Assembly (NCBI GenBank): GCA_020629285.1
Contig: JAHDDP010000011.1
Coordinates: 19,542-83,541 of the forward strand
Source: Maribacter sp.
GTDB taxonomy: Bacteria > Bacteroidota > Bacteroidia > Flavobacteriales > Flavobacteriaceae
Length of the DNA: 64,000 nucleotides
Direction of reading: 5' to 3'
How positions within the stretch are numbered: position 1 is the first letter of the stretch; every line of letters starts with the position of its first letter. Shown in pieces: positions 27,452-35,453 of this stretch. The position numbers and the translations under genes were made by a program. The notes beneath the pieces are model-generated. The model had not been told where the DNA came from. It did not search any database and was given only the letters and a program-made list of their open reading frames with translations.

Positions 27452-27512
27452 ATCCTGTCCGGTTTTTGTAGTGTTCCGGTAGATAAACGTAAAGCAAAAA
27501 CCGGATAGGGCG
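27452..27512. other. Candidate origin of transfer (oriT)
   Basis: An 11-bp perfect inverted repeat TCCGGTTTTTG (27458-27468) / CAAAAACCGGA (27495-27505) has a 26-nt spacer. Directly 5' of it is ATCCTG (27452-27457), the hexamer I recall at the IncP-type nick site, and 3' of it GGGCGCAC. It lies in the non-coding gap before the mobilization genes, where an oriT is expected. The short minus-strand frame 27403-27588 across it is not considered real. Confidence 0.5.
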
Positions 27513-27535
27513 CACCAACTTGGCTATGAGGAAAG

Positions 27536-27982
27536 TTATTTGGATTCTGCCCATTTTTTATATTGTTCCAGAGCCTTTGGGTTCTCACTTAAATAGAGAT
27601 TTATATACTCCGTCGCTGTCTTTTCACCTTTAATGTATGCTATCTTTTCTTTTTTAGTTGTTTCTATTTTAACTGTGTAAGCATAAAACGATATTAAACA
27701 ACATATTAGAATCATACTCATGAAACTAATGATTGCCCATTTAGGATAGAAACTAGCATTTTTAACTATTGATTGTAAACGGTCTAGGTAAGAGTCTTGA
27801 TGCTTTTTGCTTAAGTTTAATGATTGCTCATGAGCCTCTAACAAAGGTTTTAGTTCTTTTAAATTTAACTCTACCTTAGTGTCACTGATTTTGGTTTCTA
27901 AACTTTCTAACTTAGAAATACCTTTTTCAAATTCCTTTAACTCTGCCACTAATAGTGCAGCTAATTGTTCAATTTTTGTCAT
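27536..27982 (-). CDS. Small mobilization-associated membrane protein
   Basis: About 148 residues from the ATG at 27982; a TTG start at 28003 would overlap the relaxase. The N-terminal two thirds are charged and helical, probably coiled-coil ('LKEFEKGISKLESLETKI'), followed by one transmembrane helix ('WAIISFMSMILICCLISFYAY') and a short polar tail. Proteins of this shape (DUF6730-like) follow relaxase genes in Bacteroidota mobilizable elements; the family name is from memory. It may tether the transfer complex to the membrane. It is the last gene of the mob operon. Confidence 0.65.
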   Translation of the reverse strand: MTKIEQLAALLVAELKEFEKGISKLESLETKISDTKVELNLKELKPLLEAHEQSLNLSKKHQDSYLDRLQSIVKNASFYPKWAIISFMSMILICCLISFYAYTVKIETTKKEKIAYIKGEKTATEYINLYLSENPKALEQYKKWAESK

Positions 27983-27992
27983 GTGTTTAGTT

Positions 27993-28847
27993 TTAGTATC
28001 CAATTCCTTGGGTTATCGTTTTTTTAATAGTTGTTTTAGCTATACTTAATAACATATTGGTTGACATCTCTACAGTTTTTCCCATTAGGTTTAAGTTTTT
28101 ACTTTGTTTAATGAATTTTTCTACCCCAGTATTCTGAGCTATTTCTTTGCCAATATTTGATCCTGTCATTGTTCTATGTATTTCACTTCCTTTTAGATTT
28201 TGACCGTTATATTCGAACCTAAAACCTTGTAGCTTGTTAGCTTTATTAATTGAGGGAATTACTTTAACTCCATTTCTTGCCATAGCATCTATGTATTGTT
28301 CAAATGATTTTGGTTTAAATTGTTTTAATGTCAGATTATGTCTTCTTTGTACTTCTTGGCGTAATTCCTTAAGGTTAAACTCTTTTTCAAATTGTACTTG
28401 CCTTACAGTTTTTAATTGCATTTTCTCGGCAACCGCTTCAGCTGCTCTTTGACTACGAACACCTATAAGCCTATCATTGAAAGCCACTCCCTTAAAATCA
28501 ATACGATTAATATACAAATGGATGTGTGTAATTTTGTCACGATGAACAAACGCTATTGCTTGTCTTTCCTTAAGATGTAATTCGTTCATAAATTTTTTGC
28601 AAATGGTATTTAAGTCTTTGTTTTTTAACTTTCTTCCATCTTCAATAGTTGGACTGATTACAAATGAAAAAGTGTTGTTTTTACAATGGTAATTTTGAGC
28701 CTGAACCAATTCAAATTCTTTAGTAATTTCATTTGGGTTTTCTCCCACTAAATGTTGTTTAAAAACTATTTCTGCATTTTTCTCTTGGTCCCATCCATAA
28801 GCAATTGATGCGCTTGTGTGTGAGATTGCTTTTCCTTTACCTATCAT
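27993..28847 (-). CDS. mobA: Relaxase / mobilization nuclease MobA
   Basis: The 284-residue relaxase has the metal-binding motif H102-RDKITHIHLYINR (H102, H108, H110), characteristic of MOBP-type relaxases. The N-terminus 'MIGKGKAISHTSASIAYG' with Tyr17 holds the likely catalytic tyrosine. It nicks oriT, stays covalently bound to the 5' end and leads DNA transfer through a helper conjugation pore. The start overlaps the MobC gene by 4 bases and the downstream membrane gene begins 10 bases beyond. The relaxase is shorter than versions with a fused helicase or primase domain. Confidence 0.88.
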   Translation of the reverse strand: MIGKGKAISHTSASIAYGWDQEKNAEIVFKQHLVGENPNEITKEFELVQAQNYHCKNNTFSFVISPTIEDGRKLKNKDLNTICKKFMNELHLKERQAIAFVHRDKITHIHLYINRIDFKGVAFNDRLIGVRSQRAAEAVAEKMQLKTVRQVQFEKEFNLKELRQEVQRRHNLTLKQFKPKSFEQYIDAMARNGVKVIPSINKANKLQGFRFEYNGQNLKGSEIHRTMTGSNIGKEIAQNTGVEKFIKQSKNLNLMGKTVEMSTNMLLSIAKTTIKKTITQGIGY

Positions 28848-29452
28848 GGGTCAAACTTTTTTAATTGTTCTTTTATACCTTTAGCTACCTCTAATATTTC
28901 TTGTGTTAGCTTAGCGTCTTTCTTCTTAAATGAATTACTTATCATTTTAAAGTTGTTGTGATATTTTACAAGCATCTGGTAAATTTCAATTTCCGTATCA
29001 GTTAGTCTCTCCACTATTTTTTGTTCAAAAGCTACACGTCTGAAATATTCACTTAAGGTTAAACCTGTTGTTTTAGCTTTAATTATGAGCAGTTTTTTCT
29101 CATAGGTTGTACATCTAAATTTTATGATTTCGTCCTTTATGTTTACTTGTTTTTTTGAACTGCGACCATCGGGAGTAGTCAAGATTGTGTCCACAGACAC
29201 CCATCTTGAGTTACTTCCCGCCGATTCATTCTGTTTTCCAAAGTCTGGTTCTATCTTTAAAGTCAAACTATCCTGTTCCAATAGCAAATCATGTGAAAGA
29301 TGGATGGTATGCATTTCTTTGTTTCTCGTATCTCCTTCTCTTTGTAACTTTCGTTCTAACTTCTTTGTCCGTTCGAGTTTACGTTCCAGCTTTAAATTGC
29401 GTTCTCTTTTTGGACCTCTATTTCTTGGGTCAAATCCTCTTCCTAATTCCAT
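28844..29452 (-). CDS. mobC: MobC-like relaxosome accessory protein
   Basis: The 202-residue protein has a strongly basic N-terminus rich in R/K/E ('NLKLERKLERTKKLERKL') and a C-terminal half typical of MobC/ribbon-helix-helix accessory proteins ('FRCTTYEKKLLIIKAKTTGLTLSEYFRRVAF', 'YHNNFKMISNSFKKKD'). It should bind and melt oriT for MobA. The gene overlaps mobA by 4 bases and the upstream primase-like gene by 10 bases, so all three are translationally coupled. Confidence 0.78.
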   Translation of the reverse strand: MELGRGFDPRNRGPKRERNLKLERKLERTKKLERKLQREGDTRNKEMHTIHLSHDLLLEQDSLTLKIEPDFGKQNESAGSNSRWVSVDTILTTPDGRSSKKQVNIKDEIIKFRCTTYEKKLLIIKAKTTGLTLSEYFRRVAFEQKIVERLTDTEIEIYQMLVKYHNNFKMISNSFKKKDAKLTQEILEVAKGIKEQLKKFDP

Positions 29453-30297
29453 GCTATTATTTTTTCGTTTAAATCTTTGTAGCCTTTATACTCATGTCTA
29501 CAATCAACTGTAGTATTAAATTGATGCTTTAAAATTTCAGTTGTTGAATTACCGGCATTATCATTATCCAAATACAATCTTACTTTATCATAATTAGAAA
29601 GTAAGGGTTCGATATCAGAGAGAAATGCTATGGAGTTTAGAATCAAAATATCTGATTCACTAACTAAAGTTGGATTAATAGTTGCAATTGAAAGAAAATC
29701 AAACATGCCTTCAGTTAGAATGAGTCGTTTTTTATCTCTTTTAAACCACGAATAAGATTTGGGCGAGCTAGATGTTTTCTGAAACTTGTTACGAAGCTCC
29801 CAGCCTCCTAAATGATTTTCAAGTCCTAAAGCAAATAGCGATTTGTTGCTTTGTTCAAATGTTACTTCTTTTAGATATTGTCTGCTTATTTCTATAGAGA
29901 CTTTTCTATTTTTCAAATAGGTTAAAAGAGCAGGGTGACTAATAGTTTTAGTTGTTAGGATTTGGGTTTTTTTCGTTTCTTTTATTTTGAGCGGCGGCTG
30001 ATGAAAAGAAAAAGCTAAGTCGTTGCTTAAATATGTTAAAACTTCTTTTACCGAAAAGTTTAAAAGCAGTGATAAAAAATCAATGCTATTTCCTCCTTTT
30101 CCCATTCCATGGTCGTACCATCGATTGAGCGCCAGAGATATCTTAAAAGAGGCTTGGGTTTCTGACCTGAAAGGACTTAGAAACCAAGCTTCTTTTTCCG
30201 TTTTTCTTGTGGGGAAGTGACCTAAATTTTCTAGTATTTTCACTAGACAAAAATTTCGGGCGCTTCTGCACGTTATTCTTTTTTCTTTCATCTGCAT
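29443..30297 (-). CDS. Primase-like toprim protein of mobile elements
   Basis: The 284-residue protein has an N-terminal region equivalent to the CHC2 domain of DnaG ('WFLSPFRSETQASFKI', 'WYDHGMGKGGNSIDFL') but without the zinc cysteines, and a C-terminal toprim domain ('LILTEGMFDFLSI' for the glutamate, 'VRLYLDNDNAGN' for the D-x-D). Proteins of this type accompany Bacteroidota mobilization genes and probably prime replication of the single strand after transfer. Two in-frame ATGs lie at 30297 and 30291. It overlaps mobC by 10 bases. Confidence 0.75.
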   Translation of the reverse strand: MQMKEKRITCRSARNFCLVKILENLGHFPTRKTEKEAWFLSPFRSETQASFKISLALNRWYDHGMGKGGNSIDFLSLLLNFSVKEVLTYLSNDLAFSFHQPPLKIKETKKTQILTTKTISHPALLTYLKNRKVSIEISRQYLKEVTFEQSNKSLFALGLENHLGGWELRNKFQKTSSSPKSYSWFKRDKKRLILTEGMFDFLSIATINPTLVSESDILILNSIAFLSDIEPLLSNYDKVRLYLDNDNAGNSTTEILKHQFNTTVDCRHEYKGYKDLNEKIIAWN

Positions 30298-30390
30298 TTT
30301 TTTTAAGTTTCTTTAACTTGTATTATAAATTATAGGTTTACTTATTGTATGTGCTTTCGTTCGCTTATTTTAAAGGAGTTAGGGGATTTA

Positions 30391-30505
30391 AATCACACCT
30401 TTCGACTAAGATTTATTTTTGTAATCACACCTTATGACTAAAGTAAATCACACTTTTCTACTAAACATTCAATGATATCACACTTAGATTATGATAGGTG
30501 TGATT
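30391..30505. repeat. Iteron-like repeats (candidate replication origin, oriV)
   Basis: Three 19-bp direct copies of AATCACACYTTWYKACTAA lie at 30391-30409, 30423-30441 and 30446-30464. A weaker copy TATCACACTT starts at 30476 and an inverted AGGTGTGATT at 30496-30505 reaches into the 3' end of rep. Arrays like this next to a Rep initiator gene usually bind Rep. This suggests the excised circle can replicate. Confidence 0.65.
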
Positions 30506-31469
30506 TTGTTTTTACAGGACGTTTTTTGACATTATATTCAGGTAGGATGACGTAGTCTAGTAAGTTGCGTATATCTTTCTTGGTTTTAACTCCGGATGTA
30601 TATTCTTTATCCAAGTTTTTAAAACGCTGAAAGGCAAAATTTAGACTACCATTGTTTGAGATTTCTTCAATATACCTTAGTGCCTTATCATCTAAATAAT
30701 TGGGGTAAAAAACACATAAAAATCTATAGGTATAATTATATTTCGACTCATCAACACCTAAGAAAGTATGCTCTTGATTTAGGGTGTTCTTATGTATTTT
30801 GAAATTGATATCCGTAAACTTTCTGCTATTCTTTTTAATAAGCTGATAAGTGAAATAGTAATCTCCCTTTAGCTTTAACTCCTTTAGTGCGGTATTTAAA
30901 ACTTTGTTTCTAAGATGGGCTAATTGTAAATATTTATTTTCTATTAATAGGTAAGATCTTAAATCTTCTATTGTACAAGTATACCCACCTCTATCTTTCC
31001 ATCTACAACATAATTCATACATGTGTTTTGAAAAAATGGAGTTCAAGCTTATAGCAATACATTTTTGAAAAGCTGTGAACCCACCACCTATGTAGCAGAA
31101 AAATATACAGGCAGAAGAGGGAATTTTAAAAGCAATTTCTCCTGAATATGGTATATAGTCATAGCCACTTGTCAGAACGGTTAAGGTTTTTTTTATCTTA
31201 TTCGTTCCTGGTATATTAATTTCAAATTCAACGTGTTTTGAACCTAATGATTTAACTGCATTTTTGACTCTAGAGTAATTGTTGTTTTTTTCTATTGTCT
31301 TAATTAGAATCTTGACCTCTTGTTCAGTAAATTCATTAGTAGTTTTCATAGTCATTCGTAATTGCAGCTTATCTACAATTATATAAATGATGTTTTTTTC
31401 TAATGCTGAAAGATTAAAACGTGCAGTTGAAATATGATTAGGTTGAATTATAAATCCATCCTTTTTCAT
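30489..31469 (-). CDS. Replication initiator protein (Rep_3/RepB-type)
   Basis: The 326-residue protein resembles plasmid-type Rep initiators with two winged-helix domains: an N-terminal 'LSALEKNIIYIIVDKLQ' and central 'CIAISLNSIFSKHMYELCCRWKDRGGYTCTIEDLRSYL' where the conserved 'Y.L...W' initiator pattern appears. It should bind the iteron-like repeats lying directly after its stop codon and start theta replication of a circular form. It is transcribed with the HTH gene 2 bases upstream. No truncation is seen. Confidence 0.75.
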   Translation of the reverse strand: MKKDGFIIQPNHISTARFNLSALEKNIIYIIVDKLQLRMTMKTTNEFTEQEVKILIKTIEKNNNYSRVKNAVKSLGSKHVEFEINIPGTNKIKKTLTVLTSGYDYIPYSGEIAFKIPSSACIFFCYIGGGFTAFQKCIAISLNSIFSKHMYELCCRWKDRGGYTCTIEDLRSYLLIENKYLQLAHLRNKVLNTALKELKLKGDYYFTYQLIKKNSRKFTDINFKIHKNTLNQEHTFLGVDESKYNYTYRFLCVFYPNYLDDKALRYIEEISNNGSLNFAFQRFKNLDKEYTSGVKTKKDIRNLLDYVILPEYNVKKRPVKTKSHLS

Positions 31470-31471
31470 AT

Positions 31472-31756
31472 CTATCTTTTATGTTTTAAAACATAGCTAT
31501 TTGCTTCCTTTTCTAAATCTAAACTTGATTTACTTCTATTAGATAAAAGCCATGTATCTAGTTTATCTTTAGAAAAGAAAATAGATTTTCCGTTGGGTTT
31601 AGAATGTTCTATGAGGTTCGAAGAAGTTAGCTTATACATATAACTCTTTTTGTAGCCAGAGTAATCGCATGCTTCTTCAAAAGTTAAAACCTTTTTAGTT
31701 CCTAGTAGTAATTTTTCAATTCTACTTAATCTTTCGTTTAAAATAATAATATCCAT
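31472..31756 (-). CDS. Excisionase-like helix-turn-helix protein
   Basis: The 94-residue protein has a MerR/excisionase-type HTH ('VLTFEEACDYSGYKKSYMYKLTSSNLIEHSKPNGKSIFFSKDKLDTWL'), the standard small DNA-binding protein of Bacteroidota integrative elements. It may act as recombination directionality factor or as regulator of rep, which follows 2 bases downstream. A near-perfect palindrome (31783-31798) lies just upstream and is a candidate site for autoregulation. Confidence 0.75.
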   Translation of the reverse strand: MDIIILNERLSRIEKLLLGTKKVLTFEEACDYSGYKKSYMYKLTSSNLIEHSKPNGKSIFFSKDKLDTWLLSNRSKSSLDLEKEANSYVLKHKR

Positions 31757-31782
31757 TGCTTTTTTAATAAGGATTAAAGAAT

Positions 31783-31798
31783 GGACAAGCGCTTGCCT
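31783..31798. promoter_or_regulatory. Palindrome upstream of the excisionase-like gene
   Basis: GGACAAGCGCTTGCC contains the perfect 10-bp palindrome CAAGCGCTTG (31786-31795) with further matching outer bases. It lies 30 bases before the start codon at 31756, a promoter position. Confidence 0.4.
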
Positions 31799-31907
31799 TT
31801 GTTTATGAATTCGAAATAAAGGTATGGGAAAGTCAATGGTGCCAGTATTTTGGCATGTGTAAACAATGAAAAACTATACTAAGCAATAGATTTTAGATGC
31901 TATTTTT

Positions 31908-32642
31908 TTAATTTTTAGGTATGTTAACCAAATCATTGCTGTAAAGATTATTTTTGGTGATTAGTTTAAATTTATGATCAGAATAATTGCCTTTCAATTT
32001 TGTTCCTCGAATAGCAATTTTTTCGGATTTATATACCTCTTTTAATTGTTCTTCAGTAAAATAGTTTAAATCATATAACTGAAATAAAATTCTTCCTGTT
32101 ACTATGGGAGAACTATAAGTGGCATGAATTGAATACTTTTTTATTTTATAAAAATTTAGCTCTAATAAATTTTTTAAATCAGTATCAAGATTATCAGATC
32201 TAAAATAATTGTGTTTTTTTATGAATTCAATCATTTTTTGAATTTTCTCTTTTTCTTGATTATTTTCAGATGAAACATTTAACTCTATTGTAGGTTTATC
32301 TAAGTTTTTATGATTATTTAGATTTTCAGTTCCAACTATTTTAGTTGTAATCCATATACCCTCTGTTTTAATAACCTTAATGTTATTTTCAAAGGCATAA
32401 ATAGCAGCGCTCACAAAAAGTAAATTTAAAAATAGTATTATACAGTAAATTGTAAGAAGTAAGTTGCTAGTATTATTTGATAGCATAGCAGTTAGTCCAA
32501 GTATTAGGATTATAGCCATTAATAAGTAAATAATATGCAATTGATATTGAGTGATTTTAATTTTTGTGTTTTTAATCAATGTATTAATATAATCGCTTAT
32601 CCTTAATGCTGATGTTAGTGTAAAGTCAAATATTTTTTTCAT
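31908..32642 (-). CDS. Two-helix membrane protein coupled to the integrase gene
   Basis: The 244-residue protein has two adjacent transmembrane helices around residues 38-90 ('LHIIYLLMAIILILGLTAML', 'LLLTIYCIILFLNLLFVSAAIYAF') and a soluble C-terminal part with helical and beta character. I do not recognise it. Its start overlaps the integrase stop by 4 bases, so it is translated with the integrase. That linkage is unusual and its role in the element's life cycle is unknown. Confidence 0.6.
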   Translation of the reverse strand: MKKIFDFTLTSALRISDYINTLIKNTKIKITQYQLHIIYLLMAIILILGLTAMLSNNTSNLLLTIYCIILFLNLLFVSAAIYAFENNIKVIKTEGIWITTKIVGTENLNNHKNLDKPTIELNVSSENNQEKEKIQKMIEFIKKHNYFRSDNLDTDLKNLLELNFYKIKKYSIHATYSSPIVTGRILFQLYDLNYFTEEQLKEVYKSEKIAIRGTKLKGNYSDHKFKLITKNNLYSNDLVNIPKN

Positions 32643-33772
32643 AGTTGTAACGTTAAATCAGGTATTAAGTTGGCAGCTTCTTTCATTTTAGAATCAACAA
32701 TTTTGGCATAAATCTCTGTAGTTCGTAGTTCTTTGTGACCTAGTCTTTTTGAGACAGTGTATATATCAGCTCCATTTTCTAAAAGTAATACCGCATTAGT
32801 ATGTCTTCCACTATGGAAGGTAATATGTTTCGTTATTCCGGCATTCATGCACCAACGCAGAATTTGGGCATTAAAATGAGCTCCATACTTCAAACCAACA
32901 AATACTCTTCCGCTTTCATCAGATCTTTTGCCCATTAATTCTCTAGCCTGTGGAGATATGTATAGATATTCTAAACCATCAGTTTTTAATTGTCTGAAAA
33001 TAATTCTTGTGCCTTGGTTCTCATCTCTTACTTCACTCCATGTCATTTTATTAATGTCACTCCATCTTAATCCGGTTAGACAGCTAAATATAAAGGCATT
33101 CTTAAGTACTGGATATTTGCATTTAGCTTTCGCCAAAGCCTGTAATTCGGAATGTGTTAAATATTCTCGTGTTGATTCTGCTTGATCAAATCCTTTTACG
33201 TTATTAATGAAATTCTTTTCTAAATATCCATCATTGAATGCTTGTCGAATTGAAGCTCTAAATTTATTGAAATAGGTATACTTGGAATTTTGTGCTAGGG
33301 GAGTACCGCTTTTTGTTGTGGCATCTTGGGATAAATATTTCTTAAAATCTTTAATGAATTGTTCATTAATATCACCTAAAGTATAATTAGGAGGACAGAA
33401 GCGTTCTATATGTTTTAATCCAGCATCCCAATTATCATAATTCCCCTTACTTTCATATCTCTCTTCTTTTAATTGATTGTAATATTCAAGGAAGAGAAGT
33501 TTGTTTTTTTGATTGTTTCGAAGATTATGCTTTCCTTGAATATAGTCGGCTTGTCTTATGCTAAGTATATTATTTGCTAGTTCAAGTACTTCTTTATTTT
33601 CTTTTTTTTGTTTTGAACCATTTGGATTATCAATTAAATAAAGTTTGAGATACTCAAAATCTCTATTATGAATTTTCTTTCCATTGGAATCAATTGATGA
33701 CCCTTTATAATATTCTATATAAAGACTTGACTTACCACTTTTAAGTTTTTTTTGTTTTAGAGTTATCTTCAT
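32639..33772 (-). CDS. Tyrosine recombinase / integrase of the element
   Basis: The 377-residue protein has an N-terminal Arm-DNA-binding domain, a SAM-like core-binding domain (about 90-190) and a catalytic domain with R236 ('TGLRWSDI'), K263, H320-SGRH-324, H346 ('LGHKELRTT') and nucleophile Y355 ('EIYAKI'). All catalytic residues are present. It is the usual phage-integrase type of Bacteroidota integrative elements. The gene starts 49 bases inside the right direct repeat, with an imperfect copy of the repeat (33778-33790) between, where arm sites are expected. Confidence 0.92.
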   Translation of the reverse strand: MKITLKQKKLKSGKSSLYIEYYKGSSIDSNGKKIHNRDFEYLKLYLIDNPNGSKQKKENKEVLELANNILSIRQADYIQGKHNLRNNQKNKLLFLEYYNQLKEERYESKGNYDNWDAGLKHIERFCPPNYTLGDINEQFIKDFKKYLSQDATTKSGTPLAQNSKYTYFNKFRASIRQAFNDGYLEKNFINNVKGFDQAESTREYLTHSELQALAKAKCKYPVLKNAFIFSCLTGLRWSDINKMTWSEVRDENQGTRIIFRQLKTDGLEYLYISPQARELMGKRSDESGRVFVGLKYGAHFNAQILRWCMNAGITKHITFHSGRHTNAVLLLENGADIYTVSKRLGHKELRTTEIYAKIVDSKMKEAANLIPDLTLQL

Positions 33773-33777
33773 ATAGA

Positions 33778-33795
33778 GGTGTATTTTGGTACACC
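33778..33795. repeat. Repeat related to the attachment site, upstream of the integrase
   Basis: GGTGTATTTTGGTACACC has GGTGTA and its complement TACACC around TTTTGG, and resembles the GGTGTACTTTTGGTGTAC of the left end. It may be an integrase arm site or an operator for the integrase promoter. Confidence 0.4.
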
Positions 33796-33820
33796 TTCTA
33801 TTTGATAAATATTTTGGAGA

Positions 33821-33835
33821 TGTACTTTTGGTGTA
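33821..33835 (+). repeat. Right attachment-site direct repeat (attR candidate)
   Basis: TGTACTTTTGGTGTA, identical to 7510-7524. The next gene rightwards is mnmE, whose stop codon lies 110 bases further, so this marks the return to backbone. Confidence 0.65.
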
Positions 33836-33945
33836 ATAAAAGTATGAATAACATCAATATAAAGATAATAAAATCCAAAATAAATTTATGTAAGTTACTG
33901 AAAGTCAATTAATAGAAAGTAATATACTACTAAAGGAAAACATGT

Positions 33946-35343
33946 TTATTTTCCGATACAAAAATTAGCGAAGATATTCCCCAACAACTCATCATTGGTC
34001 ACTTGCCCTGTGATTTCCCCTAAATGGTATAGAGCTTCCTTAACATCAATTGCCATAAGGTCGCTTGAAAGTTCTGCTTTCATTCCAAATTGAACTTTTT
34101 CTATTTCTTCTAATGCTTTTAGTAAGGAGTTATAATGGCGGGTATTGGTAACTATCGTTTCATTATTGCGTAGAGCTCCAGTATTTACAAATTCTAAAAG
34201 GCTATTTTGTAATTCTTCTACACCTTCTCCGGTTTTTGCAGATAGGTATTTTACATCATCTAAATAGGTGCCAATTTTATTCTTTTCATCCTCAGAAAGG
34301 GTGTCGGCTTTATTTACAAGCAATACTAAAGGTTTTAGCGGATTCTGATTTTTTATTTTCTCAAAATCGATGACAATATTTTTTAGTTTTTTATCGTCAG
34401 CTAAAATCTTTGATCCATCAACCAGTAATAAAATTACTTGTGCCTGTTCTATTTTTTCGAATGTTCGTTTAATTCCCATGCCTTCTACAACATCTTGGGT
34501 CTCACGAATTCCTGCGGTATCTATGAATCTGAAACCAATTCCGCCAATAGATATTTCATCTTCTATAGTGTCTCGGGTTGTTCCGGCAATATCAGATACC
34601 AATGCGCGCTCTTCATTTAAAAACGCATTTAAAAGGGTAGATTTACCTACGTTAGGTTCGCCTACAATAGCCACTGGAATACCATTTTTAATTACATTTC
34701 CTACTGCAAAAGAATCTATTAGACCTTGCAATACTTTTTGAATACGTGTAAGTAGTTCCTTAAATTGAGTACGGTCTGCAAATTCTACATCTTCTTCAGA
34801 AAAATCGAGTTCTAGTTCTATTAACGAAGCAAAGTTCAGCAACTCTGTTCGCAATTGTTTTATCTCGTTACTGAATCCGCCACGCATTTGTTGCACGGCA
34901 ATTTGATGACTAGCGGCATTATCACTAGAAATTAAATCGGCAACAGCTTCTGCCTGACTTAAATCCATCTTACCATTTAAAAAGGCTCTTAGGGTAAACT
35001 CACCTGCATCTGCGGTTCTACAACCATTTCTAAGAAATAATTGAATAATTTGCTGTTGTATATATGGTGAACCGTGACAAGATATTTCTATTACGTTTTC
35101 TCCTGTATAAGAATGTGGATTTTTAAATATGGAAACGAGTGCTTGATCTAGTATATTTTCTCCATCCTTAATATAACCTAAGTGTATGGTATGGCTTTTT
35201 TGGTTTTCAAGAATTTTACCTGAAACGGATTCAAAATGCTTGGAAGCAATCGTAATTGCATCTGTGCCTGAAAGTCTTATAACTGCGATTGCTCCTGCGC
35301 CTGCTGGAGTCGCTAATGCTATTATAGTATCGGTTTGAATCAT
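33946..35343 (-). CDS. mnmE: tRNA uridine-5-carboxymethylaminomethyl GTPase MnmE
   Basis: The 465-residue protein starts with 'DTIIALATPAGAGAIAVIRLSG', the folate-binding N-domain, followed by a helical domain with an inserted G domain: P-loop 'VGEPNVGKSTLLN', 'DIAGTTRDTIE', 'DTAGIRET', 'NKAD'. It ends in the conserved 'FCIGK' whose cysteine is required. With MnmG it makes (carboxymethyl)aminomethyl groups on wobble U34 of tRNAs. Length and motifs are complete. It is the first backbone gene right of the element and is divergent from the small secreted protein gene at 35454. Confidence 0.97.
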   Translation of the reverse strand: MIQTDTIIALATPAGAGAIAVIRLSGTDAITIASKHFESVSGKILENQKSHTIHLGYIKDGENILDQALVSIFKNPHSYTGENVIEISCHGSPYIQQQIIQLFLRNGCRTADAGEFTLRAFLNGKMDLSQAEAVADLISSDNAASHQIAVQQMRGGFSNEIKQLRTELLNFASLIELELDFSEEDVEFADRTQFKELLTRIQKVLQGLIDSFAVGNVIKNGIPVAIVGEPNVGKSTLLNAFLNEERALVSDIAGTTRDTIEDEISIGGIGFRFIDTAGIRETQDVVEGMGIKRTFEKIEQAQVILLLVDGSKILADDKKLKNIVIDFEKIKNQNPLKPLVLLVNKADTLSEDEKNKIGTYLDDVKYLSAKTGEGVEELQNSLLEFVNTGALRNNETIVTNTRHYNSLLKALEEIEKVQFGMKAELSSDLMAIDVKEALYHLGEITGQVTNDELLGNIFANFCIGK

Positions 35344-35395
35344 CGTGCAAAAATAATCAATTATAACTGTTGTAGTTTTCTTAATTTAAACACCT

Positions 35396-35429
35396 TTTGT
35401 TTTCAGTATTCAATTATATAGTAATTTTG
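35396..35429 (+). promoter_or_regulatory. Bacteroidota-type promoter
   Basis: TTTG at 35396-35399 and TAATTTTG at 35422-35429 (22-base spacing) match the -33/-7 pattern TTTG / TAnnTTTG. It lies just upstream of the start at 35454. Confidence 0.55.
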
Positions 35430-35453
35430 CATGTTATAAAATGTAATCTTAAA

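Larger units (their letters stand above)
7510..33835. mobile_element. Integrated mobilizable element (IME) carrying a defence cargo
   Basis: The segment lies between backbone genes miaE and mnmE and is bounded by exact 15-bp direct repeats (TGTACTTTTGGTGTA at 7510-7524 and 33821-33835). A tyrosine integrase gene starts 49 bases inside the right repeat. A minus-strand module encodes an HTH excisionase-like protein, Rep initiator, primase-like protein, MobC, MobA relaxase and a membrane protein. The rest is toxin-antitoxin, restriction and other defence-type genes. There are no conjugation-pore genes, so transfer would depend on a helper. The boundaries are inferred from the repeat and gene content and have not been compared with an empty site. 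Confidence 0.8.

Noticed and set aside
27403-27588. Minus-strand frame across the oriT candidate
   Set aside because: It covers the inverted repeat and overlaps the next gene; its composition looks like translated non-coding DNA.
30391-30480. CRISPR array
   Set aside because: Repeats are 19 bp with 4-13-base gaps and no cas genes; they are iterons next to rep.
7510-33835. A complete integrative conjugative element
   Set aside because: No VirB4/TraG, coupling protein or pilus genes are present; only mobilization genes are found.
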